Source: Streptomyces sp. NRRL S-87 (GTDB lineage Bacteria > Actinomycetota > Actinomycetes > Streptomycetales > Streptomycetaceae). Taken from it: DNA of 64,000 nt. The stretch covers positions 124,001-188,000 of the forward strand of contig NZ_JOGB01000019.1 of the NCBI RefSeq assembly GCF_000719335.1, in the 5' to 3' direction. The number at the start of each line of letters is the position of its first letter. Position 1 is the stretch's first letter. Both the position numbers and the translations under genes were made by a program. Under the pieces are notes generated by a model. The model was given only the letters and a program-made list of their open reading frames with translations. It was not told the DNA's origin and searched no databases. This document shows, piece by piece, positions 1 through 10,164 of the stretch.

Positions 1-1
1 C

Positions 2-412
2 TCGAGGCTCTTCAAGCGGGAGAACCTCGACAAGGCGCACGAGTTCATCGAGAAGTTCGGCCCCAAGGCCATCGTGCTGGCCCGCTTCGTCCCGATCGTG
101 CGGACCTTCGCGCCGATCGTGGCGGGCGCCGGCCGCATGAAGTACCGCACGTTCATCACGTACAACGTGATCGGCGGCCTCGGCTGGGGCGCCGGCGTCA
201 CGATGGCGGGCTACTGGCTCGGCCAGATCGACCTCATCAAGAACCACGTCGAGTCGATCCTGGTGGTGATCGTCCTGGTGTCGGTGGTCCCGGTCGCCTT
301 CGAGGTCCTCAAGGCCCGCCGCGAGGCGAAGAGCGCCCCCGCGGCCCCCGCCGGCGCCCAGGACACCGAGTTCACCGCGCCCCCGCAGCGCGGCCGCCAC
401 GCGCGCCGCTGA
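2..412 (+). CDS. DedA-family membrane protein, C-terminal part
   Basis: Partial gene; its start lies left of the window. The visible 136 residues contain the DedA/SNARE-associated core: an amphipathic stretch with ARFVPIVRTFAPIVAGAG, a glycine-rich membrane segment (YNVIGGLGWGAGVTMAGYWL), then a final transmembrane helix (ESILVVIVLVSVVPVAFEVL) and a basic, Pro/Ala-rich cytoplasmic tail. DedA proteins are integral membrane proteins linked to membrane-potential homeostasis and, in recent work, to lipid flipping; the substrate of this one cannot be told from the fragment. It converges on the exporter gene to its right, with a hairpin terminator between them. Confidence 0.85.
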   Translation, partial: SRLFKRENLDKAHEFIEKFGPKAIVLARFVPIVRTFAPIVAGAGRMKYRTFITYNVIGGLGWGAGVTMAGYWLGQIDLIKNHVESILVVIVLVSVVPVAFEVLKARREAKSAPAAPAGAQDTEFTAPPQRGRHARR

Positions 413-442
413 CGCCGTACGCGCACTGCAGACTCCGCACGG

Positions 443-471
443 AGGCCCGGGGCGACCGCCGCCCCGGGCCT
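443..471. terminator. Hairpin between convergent DedA and ThrE genes
   Basis: GGCCCGGGGC (444-453) pairs perfectly with GCCCCGGGCC (461-470) across a 7-base loop, with one further A-T pair outside. It lies between two convergent genes, so it can serve both strands. No long U-tract follows, as is usual in Streptomyces. Confidence 0.7.
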
Positions 472-533
472 TCGTCGTGCCCCGTGTGCTGCGGGCCTTC
501 GCCCCGCAGGCGCCGCGCAGCGGCCGGGCGGGC

Positions 534-2186
534 TCAGTACCCGCGGGTGCGCTTGGCCGCGCCGCGCTTGGCGGCGCTCGCGCGCACCGGCCCGCGCATG
601 AACAGGCGCGAGATCTCCGCGCCCAGGTTCACCCCGATCGCGATGGCCAGCGCCAGCGCGGCCGCGTTCACCAGCGAGGCCAGGCCCTTGTCCAGCCGGC
701 CCTCCGCGATCGACAGCAGCCCGTAGTACGTCGCCGAGCCGGGCAGCAGCGGCCCGATCGCCGCCGTGACGTACGGCAGCGCCGACGCGTACCGGTAGCG
801 CGAGAACAGCTGGCCGAACAGGCCCACCAGCCCCGCCGCGACCGCGGTGGACGGCACCGGCGGGATGCCGCCGGCGTAGTGCAGCGCCCCGAACGTCACC
901 CAGGCCACCCCGCCGTTCAGCGACACGATCCACACCGTGGCCCACGGCTGCTGCAGCAGGATCGCGAACGTGAACACGAGCACCAGCGCGGCAGCGATCT
1001 GCACCGGCGGCCGCTCGGTGATCTGCAGGACCTCCTCCGGGTTCGGCGAGGTGTGCAGCTGCAGGCCCAGGTAGAGCACCGCCAGCACGCCGATGATGAT
1101 CCCGATGAAGAGGTACATCACCTCCAGCAGGCGTGCCGAGGCGGTGATGTAGAAGCCGGTCAGGCCGTCCTGTACGGCCGCCACCAGGGCCCGCCCGGGC
1201 AGCAGCGCGAACAGCCCACCGGTGATCACCGCGGAGGCCTTCACGTCCCAGCCCGTCAGGCTGATCGCCACGCCGATCGCGGCCGGCGGCATCGCGGCCA
1301 CCACGAACTGGTAGAACTCCGGCAGCCCGCGCCCCGCGCACACCCATGCCAGCCGGTCGCCCAGGATCGCGCCCAGTGCGGCCGCGAAGAACACGAGCAC
1401 GCCGCCGCCGACCAGGATCGAGGCCGCGCCCGCCAGCAGGCCCGCCGCAGCGGTGAGCACCCAGCCGGGGTAGGGGTGGCGGTTGCGGCGGATCACCGCC
1501 AGCCGCCGGTACGCCTCCTCCAGCGAGATGTCGACCTCGGGCGCGCTGACGTCGTCGACCAGGCGGAACACCGCCGCCAGCCGGTTGTAGTCCGTACCGC
1601 GGCGGCGCACCGTGCGGCTGGCCGAGACCGGGTCGTCGACCAGCGAGGGCTGGTGCGTGATCGACAGCATCGTGAAGGTGACGGTCGGCTCGCACCGGTC
1701 CAGCCCGTACGAGCGGGCCACCGCGAGCATGGCGGCCTCGACGTCCTCCGCGCCCTCCCCGCCGGCCAGCATCAGCTCGCCGATGCGCAGGGTCAGGTCG
1801 AGGACGCGCGGCACGGCCGGGCCGCCCTCGCCGTGCTTCTGGGCCGGCTCCGGCACCGGCCGGTCGCCGACGGGCATGCGCAGCATCGTGCGCATGCGGT
1901 CCTGCCAGGGGGACTCGGTCATCCGGGCGAACGGCAGGTCCGCGGCGGCCTGGTGGCCCGGCGGGCCCGGCGGGCCGGACGGGGCGGCGTACGCGCCGGG
2001 ACGGGCGAACGCGGAGCCCTCCAGCTCGGCCGGCGGGGGCTCCAGGCCCTCCGGGACCGCGAACTCCGACGTGGGGTGCTCGTCCTCGGCGGGCGGCGAC
2101 GCGGCCACGCCGTCGGGCGGCGCGAACGCGCTGTGCGCCTCGTCCGACCGCGGCTTGCGGTCCTCTGCCCCCTCGGACTCCGCCAC
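534..2186 (-). CDS. Threonine/serine exporter family protein (ThrE-like)
   Basis: About 550 residues. The N-terminal 110 or so residues are acidic and Pro/Ala-rich. The next soluble block resembles the ThrE N-terminal domain (DUF1212), with RIGELMLAGGEGAEDVEAAM and VTFTMLSITHQPSL. The C-terminal half is a series of about ten hydrophobic helices, including the second ThrE domain (DUF3815-like). Family members export L-threonine and L-serine by proton motive force across the cytoplasmic membrane. I start at the GTG at 2186 because AGGAG sits 5 bases before it; a GTG two codons upstream would leave no spacing. The substrate is inferred from the family only. Confidence 0.85.
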   Translation of the reverse strand: MAESEGAEDRKPRSDEAHSAFAPPDGVAASPPAEDEHPTSEFAVPEGLEPPPAELEGSAFARPGAYAAPSGPPGPPGHQAAADLPFARMTESPWQDRMRTMLRMPVGDRPVPEPAQKHGEGGPAVPRVLDLTLRIGELMLAGGEGAEDVEAAMLAVARSYGLDRCEPTVTFTMLSITHQPSLVDDPVSASRTVRRRGTDYNRLAAVFRLVDDVSAPEVDISLEEAYRRLAVIRRNRHPYPGWVLTAAAGLLAGAASILVGGGVLVFFAAALGAILGDRLAWVCAGRGLPEFYQFVVAAMPPAAIGVAISLTGWDVKASAVITGGLFALLPGRALVAAVQDGLTGFYITASARLLEVMYLFIGIIIGVLAVLYLGLQLHTSPNPEEVLQITERPPVQIAAALVLVFTFAILLQQPWATVWIVSLNGGVAWVTFGALHYAGGIPPVPSTAVAAGLVGLFGQLFSRYRYASALPYVTAAIGPLLPGSATYYGLLSIAEGRLDKGLASLVNAAALALAIAIGVNLGAEISRLFMRGPVRASAAKRGAAKRTRGY

Positions 2187-2317
2187 GCCCACTCCTGTCC
2201 CTGGCCACCCCGATCATCAGTATGCGGAACCGTTTCGTCCATGGCGAAAGCGGGTCGAGGGGGAGTGAGCTGAGGGTGTGGGGGGTGGTACGGGCGTGGG
2301 CGGGGGCGCGGGTACGC

Positions 2318-2354
2318 GAACGGGCGGCACCCCGTGCCGGGGTACCGCCCGTTC
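2318..2354 (-). terminator. Hairpin downstream of ppa
   Basis: A 17-bp stem (2318-2334 with 2338-2354), one mismatch, 3-base loop, outer sequence GAACGGGCGG/CCGCCCGTTC. It lies about 50 bases past the ppa stop codon on the minus strand. Confidence 0.7.
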
Positions 2355-2402
2355 AGCTCGGCTCCGTCAGGAACCGGAAGGCTCGGCGAAGAGCCGGGGG
2401 CC

Positions 2403-2894
2403 TCAGTGGCCGCCGTGCTCCTGCAGGCGCTTGAAGGAGCGCTCGATCTCGGCCTCGGCCTCGGCGCGGCCGACCCAGTTGGCGCCCTCGACGGACTTGC
2501 CGGGCTCCAGGTCCTTGTAGACCTCGAAGAAGTGCTGGATCTCCAGGCGGTCGAACTCGGAGATGTGGTGGATGTCGCGCAGGTGCTCCACGCGCGGGTC
2601 CGAGGCCGGCACGCACAGCAGCTTGTCGTCGCCGCCCGCCTCGTCCGTCATGCGGAACATGCCGATCGCACGGCACTTGATCAGGCAGCCCGGGAAGGTC
2701 GGCTCGTCAAGGATGACCAGCGCGTCCAGCGGGTCGCCGTCCTCGCCGAGGGTGTTCTCGACGAAGCCGTAGTCGGTCGGGTAGCTGGTCGAGGTGAAGA
2801 GGCGACGGTCCAGGCGGATCCGGCCGGTCTCGTGGTCCACCTCGTACTTGTTCCGCGAACCCTTGGGGATCTCGATGGTGACGTCGAACTCCAC
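2403..2894 (-). CDS. ppa: Inorganic pyrophosphatase
   Basis: 163 residues, the usual size for a family I soluble pyrophosphatase, which hydrolyses PPi to two phosphates in the cytoplasm and drives biosynthetic reactions. Typical motifs are present: [13 protein letters not shown] near the N terminus, [20 protein letters not shown] with the metal-binding aspartates around residues 45-60, and a second acidic cluster. The start is the GTG at 2894 because GGAGGA lies just upstream; an ATG five codons earlier would bury that ribosome site in the coding sequence. The gene is divergent from the DD-carboxypeptidase gene; the two starts are 135 bases apart. Confidence 0.96.
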   Translation of the reverse strand: MEFDVTIEIPKGSRNKYEVDHETGRIRLDRRLFTSTSYPTDYGFVENTLGEDGDPLDALVILDEPTFPGCLIKCRAIGMFRMTDEAGGDDKLLCVPASDPRVEHLRDIHHISEFDRLEIQHFFEVYKDLEPGKSVEGANWVGRAEAEAEIERSFKRLQEHGGH

Positions 2895-3029
2895 GTCCTG
2901 CTCCTCCATGATCACGTGCTTCGAGTGACAGCGCGTCCACCCGGGGGCCGGGGTGCCATGCTCGCGGCAAGACGCAGTGGTTAAGTGTCCCTCACGCAGT
3001 CGTGTGATCGCGAAAGGGGCTGGTCCGAG

Positions 3030-4538
3030 GTGCCGCTGACAACGACGTGGCGGCTCGCCGCGGGATCGGCCGCGGCCGGTCTCGCCCTCGCGGCGGGTGC
3101 CGTGGCCGCCGCAGGGCCCTGGGACTCCGGCCAGCGTAAGGCCGAGCGGGCCTGGGCCGCCGCCCACGAGCGCACGGGTGGCGCACATCACGGCCGCGGC
3201 GGCCCCCAGGGGCCCCGTGAGCCCGCGGTGGCACCCAGTGCCCCCGGCGTGCTGTCCGCGGTCGCCGGGCCCGGCCTCACCGCCGCCCGTACGACGGCCC
3301 TGGGCAAGGCCCTGGCGCCCCTGATGGCGGATCCGGGCCTGGGCACCACCCGCACCGCCTGCGTCCTCGACGTGGCCACCGGACAGGTCGTCTACGCCGC
3401 CGACGCCGACCGGCCCATGACCCCCGCCTCCACCATCAAGATCGCCACCGCGGCGGCGGCCCTCGCCGGCCGCGGCCCCGACCACCGCATCGAGACCCGG
3501 GTGCTGGCCGACCCCGACGGCCGCCGGGTCGTCCTCGTCGGTGCCGGCGACCCCACCCTCACCGCCCGCGCCCCGCGCGGCGCCGGCTCCGACGGCGCCA
3601 CCGGGCCCGGCCCGGCCGGCCACGGCCCCACCGGCGGCAGCCTCGTCGAGCTCGCCGACGAGACCGCCCGCGCCCTCAAGGCCCGCGGCGCCGGCGCGAA
3701 GGACGTACGCCTGGCCTACGACACCACCCTCTACAGCGGCCCCGCCGCCCACCCCATCGGCGCCGACAACGACAACATCGCCCCGCTGAGCGCCCTGATG
3801 GTCGACGAGGCACGCCTGGACCACTCGTACTCCGGTACGGCCGACCGCGCCCCGGACCCCGCCCGGGAGGCCGCCGAGGCCTTCGCCGGACTCCTGCGCG
3901 CCCGCGGGATCGCGGTCTCCGACGACATCGCCCCGGGACGCGCTTCGGCCAAGGCCGCGTCCGTCGCCGACACCGCCTCCGCACCGCTCGCCCAGCTGGT
4001 CGAGCGCATGCTCACCGAGAGCGACAACGACCTCGCCGAGGCGCTGGCCCGTCAGACCGCGCTCGGCGAGAAGAAGCCCGCCAGCTTCCAGGGCGGCGAG
4101 CAGGCCGTCACCGCACGGCTGCGCGCCCTCGGCGCCCCCCTGCGCGGCGCCCGCTTCGCCGACGGCAGCGGCCTGTCCCGCCAGGACCGGGTCAGCGCGC
4201 GCCTGCTGGCCGCCCTGCTCGCCCGGGCCGCCGACCCCACGCGGCCCGACCTGCGGCCCGTCCTGACCGGCCTGCCGGTGGCCGGGTTCACCGGGACGCT
4301 CAGCGGCCGCAACGCGGGCGACTCCCCCGCCGCGGGGTTGCTGCGCGCCAAGACCGGCACGCTCAACGGGGTGAACTCGCTCGCCGGCATCGTGGTCGAG
4401 CCGACCGGGCGGCTGCTCGCCTTCGCCTTCCTCGCGGAGGGGACGCCCGGGAAGGACGCGGCGCAGGGGGCCTTGGACCGGCTGGCCGCCGGGTTGGCGG
4501 GGGCGGGGGACGGGCCCGCGGCCGGGGCTGCCGGTTGA
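3030..4538 (+). CDS. dacB: D-alanyl-D-alanine carboxypeptidase/endopeptidase, PBP4 (class C) type
   Basis: 502 residues. An N-terminal hydrophobic segment ([20 protein letters not shown]) suggests a signal peptide or membrane anchor, placing the enzyme outside the cell. All three penicillin-binding motifs are visible: STIK with the catalytic serine near residue 133, SDN, and KTG in [15 protein letters not shown]4-type enzymes trim or cleave D-Ala cross-links in peptidoglycan. The usual domain insertion of this class after the SxxK motif is present. I prefer the GTG at 3030 (aaagggg 10 bases upstream) to an in-frame start at 2985, which would add a non-hydrophobic leader. Confidence 0.92.
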   Translation: MPLTTTWRLAAGSAAAGLALAAGAVAAAGPWDSGQRKAERAWAAAHERTGGAHHGRGGPQGPREPAVAPSAPGVLSAVAGPGLTAARTTALGKALAPLMADPGLGTTRTACVLDVATGQVVYAADADRPMTPASTIKIATAAAALAGRGPDHRIETRVLADPDGRRVVLVGAGDPTLTARAPRGAGSDGATGPGPAGHGPTGGSLVELADETARALKARGAGAKDVRLAYDTTLYSGPAAHPIGADNDNIAPLSALMVDEARLDHSYSGTADRAPDPAREAAEAFAGLLRARGIAVSDDIAPGRASAKAASVADTASAPLAQLVERMLTESDNDLAEALARQTALGEKKPASFQGGEQAVTARLRALGAPLRGARFADGSGLSRQDRVSARLLAALLARAADPTRPDLRPVLTGLPVAGFTGTLSGRNAGDSPAAGLLRAKTGTLNGVNSLAGIVVEPTGRLLAFAFLAEGTPGKDAAQGALDRLAAGLAGAGDGPAAGAAG

Positions 4539-4643
4539 GGGCTGCCGGCTGACGGCGGGGGCCGGAGGCTGCGGGGCGGGGAGCAGGGCGCGGACGGTCC
4601 GAAGCCCGGTGCACAACCCCCTCCGCAGCGGGCCCGGTCCACG

Positions 4644-4649
4644 TACCGT
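4644..4649 (+). promoter_or_regulatory. -10 hexamer, probable leaderless start
   Basis: TACCGT ends 6 bases before the ATG at 4656, and no Shine-Dalgarno sequence is present. This predicts transcription starting at the A of the ATG. No clear -35 element. Confidence 0.5.
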
Positions 4650-4655
4650 TGACGT

Positions 4656-5801
4656 ATGACGAGCCTCGGTGGTGCGGAGATGGTCGACTGGAATCTCGCG
4701 GTATCGACCGCGACCCGGCTGGTGCGGCCCGGACCGGAGGTGACCCGGGACGAGGCGCGGGCCGTCGTCGCCGAACTGCGCCGGCACGCGCGGGCCGCCG
4801 AGGGACACGTACGGCGGTTCGTCCGGATGATGCCCGAGGACGCGCCCGTCGCGGACACGCCCGTGCTCGTCGTGGACCGGGCCGGGTGGGCCAAGGCCAA
4901 CGTGGCCGGCTTCCGGCACCTCCTCACCCCGCTCCTCGGCAAGATGCAGGAGCGCCGGACGACCGCGAACGCCCCCGGCGGGGCCCTCTTCGGCGCCGTC
5001 GGCGGGAAGGTCACCGGCGTCGAGCTCGGGATGCTGCTCGGCTTCCTGGCCTCGCGCGTGCTCGGGCAGTACGAGACCTTCGCCCCGGCCACCCGCGACC
5101 TGCCCGGCTCCGCGGGCGGCGGCCGGCTGCTGCTGGTCGCCCCCAACATCGTCCACGTCGAGCGCGAGCTGGAGGTCGACCCGCACGACTTCCGGCTGTG
5201 GGTCTGCCTGCACGAGGAGACGCACCGGACGCAGTTCACGGCCGTCCCCTGGCTGCGCGACCACCTCGAAGGGGAGATCCAGTCGTTCCTCGGTGCCACC
5301 GAGATGGACCCGATGACCGTCCTCGAACGGCTCCGCGAGGCGGCCCAGTCGCTCTCCGGGGGCCGCCCGGAGGGCGAGGACGGCGAGGAGGAGGGCGGGC
5401 GCTCGCTCGTCGACCTCGTCCAGACCCCCGAGCAGCGCGAGATCCTCGGCCGGCTCACCGCCGTGATGTCCCTGCTCGAAGGGCACGCCGACTACGTCAT
5501 GGACGGCGTCGGCCCCGAGGCCGTGCCCTCCGTCGCCGAGATCCGCGAGAAGTTCCAGAAGCGGCGCGCCAGCGGCGCGGGGCGCCTCGACGCGGCCCTG
5601 CGCAAGCTCCTCGGGCTCGACGCCAAGCTCCGCCAGTACCGCGACGGGGAGCGCTTCGTGCGCGCCGTCGTCGACCAGGTCGGCATGGACGGCTTCAACC
5701 GCGTCTGGACCTCGCCCAACACCCTCCCCACGAAGGCCGAGATCGCCAAGCCCGCCGACTGGGTCCAGCGGGTGCACCGCAAGGGAAGTGACGCGGAGTG
5801 A
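4656..5801 (+). CDS. Zinc-dependent metalloprotease, DUF2342 / F420-biosynthesis-associated family
   Basis: 381 residues. The key motif is [10 protein letters not shown] at about residues 189-198, an HExxH zinc site followed by a helix and a later glutamate region ([11 protein letters not shown]). N- and C-terminal blocks ([40 protein letters not shown]) are typical of the actinobacterial family that annotation pipelines label zinc-dependent metalloprotease or coenzyme F420 biosynthesis-associated protein. Its substrate is unknown. No signal peptide is visible, so it is probably cytoplasmic. It precedes tilS on the same strand with a 249-base gap and appears to be translated from a leaderless message. 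Confidence 0.88.
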   Translation: MTSLGGAEMVDWNLAVSTATRLVRPGPEVTRDEARAVVAELRRHARAAEGHVRRFVRMMPEDAPVADTPVLVVDRAGWAKANVAGFRHLLTPLLGKMQERRTTANAPGGALFGAVGGKVTGVELGMLLGFLASRVLGQYETFAPATRDLPGSAGGGRLLLVAPNIVHVERELEVDPHDFRLWVCLHEETHRTQFTAVPWLRDHLEGEIQSFLGATEMDPMTVLERLREAAQSLSGGRPEGEDGEEEGGRSLVDLVQTPEQREILGRLTAVMSLLEGHADYVMDGVGPEAVPSVAEIREKFQKRRASGAGRLDAALRKLLGLDAKLRQYRDGERFVRAVVDQVGMDGFNRVWTSPNTLPTKAEIAKPADWVQRVHRKGSDAE

Positions 5802-6050
5802 CGCAAAGCGACCACTGATGTCTCCTGGAGGCGCTCAGCATCACCCATCCGAGGGACCGTGGGCCGTGGATAGGCGTGCGATGCTCAGGGAACGGCTCGG
5901 CTCTGTCACCATCGACGCACTCTGAGTGACGTTCCGGTCCTCCGGGGCCGGGGCCACCACCCGAGCGCACCACCCCCGCACCACCTCCTGAGCACTGCCG
6001 CGCGCCCCCCGGGGCGAGCGCCTCCAGACTTCCACCGAAGGGCACCGGAC

Positions 6051-7169
6051 ATGGGACCCCATCCTGCGGTCGCGGCGATACGCCTGGCGGTCCGCCGCGT
6101 ACTCCACGACGTACTGACCGACCTCGACCAGACCGCCCGCGACCGGGCCGCACGCGCGACCGACCCCGAGACGGCCGCGACCGGCCCCGGCCGCCCCGCC
6201 GGCGGCATCCCCGCCCCCGCCTCCGGCGGCGACCGGCGCCCCCTCGTCCTCGTCGCCTGCTCCGGCGGCGCGGACTCCATGGCCCTCGCCTCCGCCCTGG
6301 CCTTCGAGGCGCCCAAGCTCGGCATCCGCGCCGGCGGCATCACCGTCGACCACGGCCTCCAGCCCGGCTCGGACCTGCGCGCCTCCGAGGTCGTCGCCCG
6401 CATGACCGCCCTGCGGCTCGAACCCGCCGAGTCCGTGGCCGTCACCGTGGGCCGCGACGGCGGCCCCGAGGCCGCCGCCCGCGACGCCCGCTACGCAGCG
6501 CTCGACGCCGCCGCCGAACGGCTCGGCGCCGTCGCGGTCCTGCTCGGCCACACCCGCGACGACCAGGCCGAAACCGTCCTGCTCGGACTCGCCCGCGGCT
6601 CCGGCATCCGGTCCCTGTCCGGCATGGCCGAGAAGTCCGGCGGGACCGGCTACGGGGCGGCGGCCCCCGGCCGCTACCGCCGCCCGTTCCTGAACATCGA
6701 CCGCCAGACGGCCCGCAAGGCCTGCATGGTGCAGTCGCTGGCCGTCTGGGACGACCCGCACAACGCCGACCCCGCCTACACCCGCTCGCGGCTGCGCCAC
6801 GAGGGCCTGCCCGCCCTGGAGAAGGCCCTCGGCAAGGGCGTCGTCGAAGCCCTGGCCCGCACCGCCCAGCTGTCCCGGGACGACGCCGACGCCCTCGACG
6901 CCTGGGCCGTCCAGGCCGACCGGACCGTGCGCGACGAGGCAGGCCAGCTGGAGTGCGCCAAGCTCTACGCCCTGCCCCCGGCCGTGCGCCGCCGCGTGCT
7001 GCGCCGGGCCGTGGTCCAGGCAGGTTCCCCGGCCGGCTCCCTCTTCGCCCGCCACATCGAGGAAGTCGACCGTCTCATCACCGGCTGGCGGGGTCAGGGC
7101 GCGATCAACCTGCCCGGCCGCGTCATGGCCCAGCGGCAGGGTGGCAGACTTGTCATCCGGCAGGGCTGA
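6051..7169 (+). CDS. tilS: tRNA(Ile)-lysidine synthetase
   Basis: 372 residues. The N-type ATP-pyrophosphatase loop SGGADS lies at about residues 68-73, followed by [20 protein letters not shown] and [20 protein letters not shown], which are typical of TilS. The enzyme attaches lysine to cytidine 34 of the AUA-reading isoleucine tRNA, changing both codon and aminoacylation identity; it is essential in most bacteria. The protein has a Pro/Ala-rich insertion before the ATP loop. It sits directly upstream of hpt and ftsH, an order widely conserved in bacteria. Confidence 0.95.
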   Translation: MGPHPAVAAIRLAVRRVLHDVLTDLDQTARDRAARATDPETAATGPGRPAGGIPAPASGGDRRPLVLVACSGGADSMALASALAFEAPKLGIRAGGITVDHGLQPGSDLRASEVVARMTALRLEPAESVAVTVGRDGGPEAAARDARYAALDAAAERLGAVAVLLGHTRDDQAETVLLGLARGSGIRSLSGMAEKSGGTGYGAAAPGRYRRPFLNIDRQTARKACMVQSLAVWDDPHNADPAYTRSRLRHEGLPALEKALGKGVVEALARTAQLSRDDADALDAWAVQADRTVRDEAGQLECAKLYALPPAVRRRVLRRAVVQAGSPAGSLFARHIEEVDRLITGWRGQGAINLPGRVMAQRQGGRLVIRQG

Positions 7170-7231
7170 GTGCTGAACCACGGCCGAGGCCTCCGGGGGA
7201 ACGTCCGGGGCCGCGGCCGCCAACGAAAGCG

Positions 7232-7792
7232 ATGCGGGTGAACGAGAAGGACATGGGCAACGATCTTGCGTCGGTGCTCATCACCAAGGAAGAGATCGAC
7301 GCGAAGCTGGCCGAGCTGGCCGCGAAGATCGATGCGGAGTACGCGGGCAAGGACCTGCTCATCGTCGGCGTCCTCAAGGGCGCGGTGATGGTGATGGCGG
7401 ACCTGGCGCGCGCCTTGTCCACCCCGCTCACCATGGACTGGATGGCGGTGTCCTCCTACGGCGCGGGTACCCAGTCCTCCGGCGTCGTCCGGATCCTCAA
7501 GGACCTGGACACCGACATCAAGGACAGGCACGTCCTGATCGTCGAGGACATCATCGACTCCGGTCTGACGCTGTCCTGGCTGCTGTCGAACCTCGGCTCC
7601 CGCCAGCCGGCCTCCCTCGAGGTCGTCACGCTGCTGCGCAAGCCCGACGCCGCCAAGGTCGCCATCGACGTGAAGTGGGTCGGCTTCGACATCCCGAACG
7701 AGTTCGTCGTCGGCTACGGCCTCGACTACGCGGAGAAGTACCGCAACCTCCCGTTCGTGGGCACGCTCGCCCCGCACGTCTACGGCGGCTGA
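7232..7792 (+). CDS. hpt: Hypoxanthine phosphoribosyltransferase
   Basis: 186 residues. The PRPP-binding signature [14 protein letters not shown] is present, as are the family N-terminal strand ([20 protein letters not shown]) and the flexible-loop sequence [11 protein letters not shown]. The enzyme salvages hypoxanthine (and guanine) to nucleotides with PRPP. The ATG at 7232 gives the usual family length; a second in-frame ATG at 7253 is possible but would remove part of the N terminus. The gap from tilS is 62 bases, and a strong hairpin follows. Confidence 0.96.
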   Translation: MRVNEKDMGNDLASVLITKEEIDAKLAELAAKIDAEYAGKDLLIVGVLKGAVMVMADLARALSTPLTMDWMAVSSYGAGTQSSGVVRILKDLDTDIKDRHVLIVEDIIDSGLTLSWLLSNLGSRQPASLEVVTLLRKPDAAKVAIDVKWVGFDIPNEFVVGYGLDYAEKYRNLPFVGTLAPHVYGG

Positions 7793-7811
7793 GCCCCGGC
7801 TCGCACCGTGT

Positions 7812-7841
7812 CCACCCCCGGCGGCCACCGCCGGGGGGTGG
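7812..7841 (+). terminator. Hairpin downstream of hpt
   Basis: CCACCCCCGGCGG pairs with CCGCCGGGGGGTGG (one bulged G) across a 3-base loop, 20 bases after the hpt stop. It suggests that ftsH has its own promoter in the 7842-8000 interval; I could not pick one convincingly. Confidence 0.75.
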
Positions 7842-8003
7842 CGCGCCCCCGTCGGCGCGGGTCGGCGGGGAACCACTCCCGCGTTCCCGCCGTTGGAGCA
7901 TGCGAAGGCGGATTTGTCAGCCGTCCAACCAGGCCACGGGTGACAATGCTGGGGTACCTTCCGAAGAACAGTCTTTACTCACAGCAGCATTTACCTACGG
8001 GCA

Positions 8004-8034
8004 GGAGGGACGGGGCGATCACCGCCCCGTATGG
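8004..8034 (+). promoter_or_regulatory. ftsH translation-initiation region with a hairpin between Shine-Dalgarno and ATG
   Basis: GGAGGG (8004-8009) is 25 bases from the ATG at 8035, too far for normal initiation. Bases 8010-8017 (ACGGGGCG) and 8023-8030 (CGCCCCGT) form a perfect 8-bp stem with a 5-base loop. If folded, the effective gap shrinks to four bases (8031-8034). No in-frame start codon lies closer to the ribosome site. Confidence 0.55.
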
Positions 8035-10065
8035 ATGGACGTGAAGCGATACTTCCGTGGGCCGGTCATGTGGATCGTGCTGGCCGTCCTCGCCGTGGTC
8101 GTGCTGATGAATGTCGTCGGCTCGGGTGGCGGCTACAAGTCGGTTGACACCAGCAAGGTTCTGAACGCGATCAGCCAGAACCAGGTCAAGCAGGCGAGCC
8201 TCACCACCGGCGACTCGCAGATGATCAAGATCGAGCTGAAGGACGGCCAGAAGCTCGACGACGAGTCCGGCAGCAAGTTCCAGGCGAACTACATCGGCGA
8301 CCAGGGCGTCGACATCGCCAAGGACCTGCAGGCCAAGTCCGACGGGGGCCAGATCCCCGACGGCTACTCCGTGACGCCGGACAAGACCAACCCGTTCCTG
8401 GGCGTGCTGCTCTCCCTGCTGCCGTTCGTCCTCATCGTCGTGGTCTTCCTGTTCCTGATGAACCAGATGCAGGGCGGCGGCTCCCGGGTGATGAACTTCG
8501 GCAAGTCGAAGGCCAAGCTCATCACCAAGGACACCCCGAAGACGACCTTCGCCGACGTGGCCGGCTCGGACGAGGCGGTCGAGGAGCTCCACGAGATCAA
8601 GGAGTTCCTCCAGGAGCCGGCGAAGTTCCAGGCCGTCGGCGCCAAGATCCCCAAGGGCGTGCTGCTGTACGGCCCGCCCGGCACCGGCAAGACCCTCCTC
8701 GCGCGCGCCGTCGCCGGTGAGGCGGGCGTCCCGTTCTACTCGATCTCCGGCTCGGACTTCGTCGAGATGTTCGTCGGTGTCGGCGCCTCCCGCGTCCGCG
8801 ACCTCTTCGAGCAGGCCAAGGCCAACGCGCCCGCCATCGTCTTCGTCGACGAGATCGACGCCGTCGGCCGGCACCGCGGTGCGGGTCTGGGCGGCGGCCA
8901 CGACGAGCGCGAGCAGACGCTGAACCAGCTGCTCGTCGAGATGGACGGCTTCGACGTCAAGGGCGGCGTCATCCTGATCGCCGCCACCAACCGGCCCGAC
9001 ATCCTCGACCCGGCGCTCCTGCGCCCGGGCCGCTTCGACCGGCAGATCGCCGTCGACCGCCCGGACATGCAGGGCCGTCTGGAGATCCTCAAGGTCCACC
9101 AGAAGGGCAAGCCGGTCGCGCCCGACGTCGATCTGGCCGCCGTCGCCCGCCGCACCCCCGGCTTCACCGGTGCCGACCTGTCGAACGTCCTGAACGAGGC
9201 CGCGCTGCTCACGGCCCGCTCGGACCGGAAGCTGATCGACAACCACATGCTGGACGAGGCGATCGACCGCGTCGTGGCGGGCCCGCAGAAGCGGACCCGG
9301 ATCATGTCGGACAAGGAGAAGAAGATCACCGCGTACCACGAGGGCGGCCACGCCCTGGTCGCGGCGGCTTCCCCGAACTCCGACCCGGTCCACAAGATCA
9401 CGATCCTGTCCCGCGGCCGGGCCCTGGGCTACACCATGGTCCTGCCCGACGAGGACAAGTACTCCACGACCCGCAACGAGATGCTCGACCAGCTGGCGTA
9501 CATGCTGGGCGGCCGCGCGGCCGAGGAGCTGGTCTTCCACGACCCGACCACGGGCGCCGCGAACGACATCGAGAAGGCCACCGCCACGGCCCGCGCGATG
9601 GTTACGCAGTACGGCATGACCGAGCGCCTGGGTGCGATCAAGTTCGGCGGCGACAACACCGAGCCGTTCCTGGGCCGCGAGATGGCGCACCAGCGCGACT
9701 ACTCGGAAGAGGTCGCGGCGCTGGTCGACGAAGAGGTCAAGAAGCTCATCGAGGCCGCGCACAACGAGGCCTGGGAGATCCTGGTCGAGAACCGCGACGT
9801 CCTCGACAACCTCGTCCTCGCGCTGCTGGAGAAGGAGACGCTGGGCAAGGAGGAGATCGCCGAGATCTTCTCGACCATCGTCAAGCGCCCTGCCCGCCCG
9901 GCGTGGACCGGCTCCTCGCGCCGGACCCCGTCGACCCGCCCGCCGGTGCTCTCGCCGAAGGAGCTCCAGCTCACCAACGCGGCCAACGGCGTCGCCGCCG
10001 GCGCCGGCACCGTCTCCACGGAGAAGGGCATCGAGGTCGCACCGGAGGACCGCCCCGAGGCGTGA
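8035..10065 (+). CDS. ftsH: ATP-dependent zinc metalloprotease FtsH
   Basis: 676 residues. Two membrane helices (about 12-26 and 120-142) flank a short extracytoplasmic domain. The AAA+ domain has Walker A GPPGTGKT at 213-220 and Walker B DEIDAVGR from 272; the peptidase zinc site HEGGH is at 435-439. FtsH forms a membrane hexamer that unfolds and degrades membrane and regulatory proteins. The C-terminal tail after about residue 610 is Pro/Ser/Thr-rich and poorly structured. The ATG at 8035 gives the N terminus [10 protein letters not shown] typical of Streptomyces FtsH. A strong terminator follows. Confidence 0.97.
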   Translation: MDVKRYFRGPVMWIVLAVLAVVVLMNVVGSGGGYKSVDTSKVLNAISQNQVKQASLTTGDSQMIKIELKDGQKLDDESGSKFQANYIGDQGVDIAKDLQAKSDGGQIPDGYSVTPDKTNPFLGVLLSLLPFVLIVVVFLFLMNQMQGGGSRVMNFGKSKAKLITKDTPKTTFADVAGSDEAVEELHEIKEFLQEPAKFQAVGAKIPKGVLLYGPPGTGKTLLARAVAGEAGVPFYSISGSDFVEMFVGVGASRVRDLFEQAKANAPAIVFVDEIDAVGRHRGAGLGGGHDEREQTLNQLLVEMDGFDVKGGVILIAATNRPDILDPALLRPGRFDRQIAVDRPDMQGRLEILKVHQKGKPVAPDVDLAAVARRTPGFTGADLSNVLNEAALLTARSDRKLIDNHMLDEAIDRVVAGPQKRTRIMSDKEKKITAYHEGGHALVAAASPNSDPVHKITILSRGRALGYTMVLPDEDKYSTTRNEMLDQLAYMLGGRAAEELVFHDPTTGAANDIEKATATARAMVTQYGMTERLGAIKFGGDNTEPFLGREMAHQRDYSEEVAALVDEEVKKLIEAAHNEAWEILVENRDVLDNLVLALLEKETLGKEEIAEIFSTIVKRPARPAWTGSSRRTPSTRPPVLSPKELQLTNAANGVAAGAGTVSTEKGIEVAPEDRPEA

Positions 10066-10084
10066 CGCCGATCACCGGAATGGA

Positions 10085-10122
10085 TGCCGCGCCCCCCAGG
10101 TTCTAGCCTGGGGGGCGCGGCA
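10085..10122 (+). terminator. Strong hairpin downstream of ftsH
   Basis: A perfect 16-bp stem: 10085-10100 pairs with 10107-10122 around the 6-base loop TTCTAG, followed by TTTT. It is located 19 bases past the ftsH stop, 43 bases before folE starts. Confidence 0.85.
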
Positions 10123-10164
10123 TTTTCGTATGCCCGTGTGAGCGCAGACAGGAACGAGGCAGAG

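Noticed and set aside
2403..5777. Very long minus-strand frame antisense to dacB and the DUF2342 metallopeptidase gene, continuing into ppa
   Set aside because: G+C-rich genes create open antisense frames. The forward products have clear catalytic motifs, and only the last 163 codons (ppa) are real.
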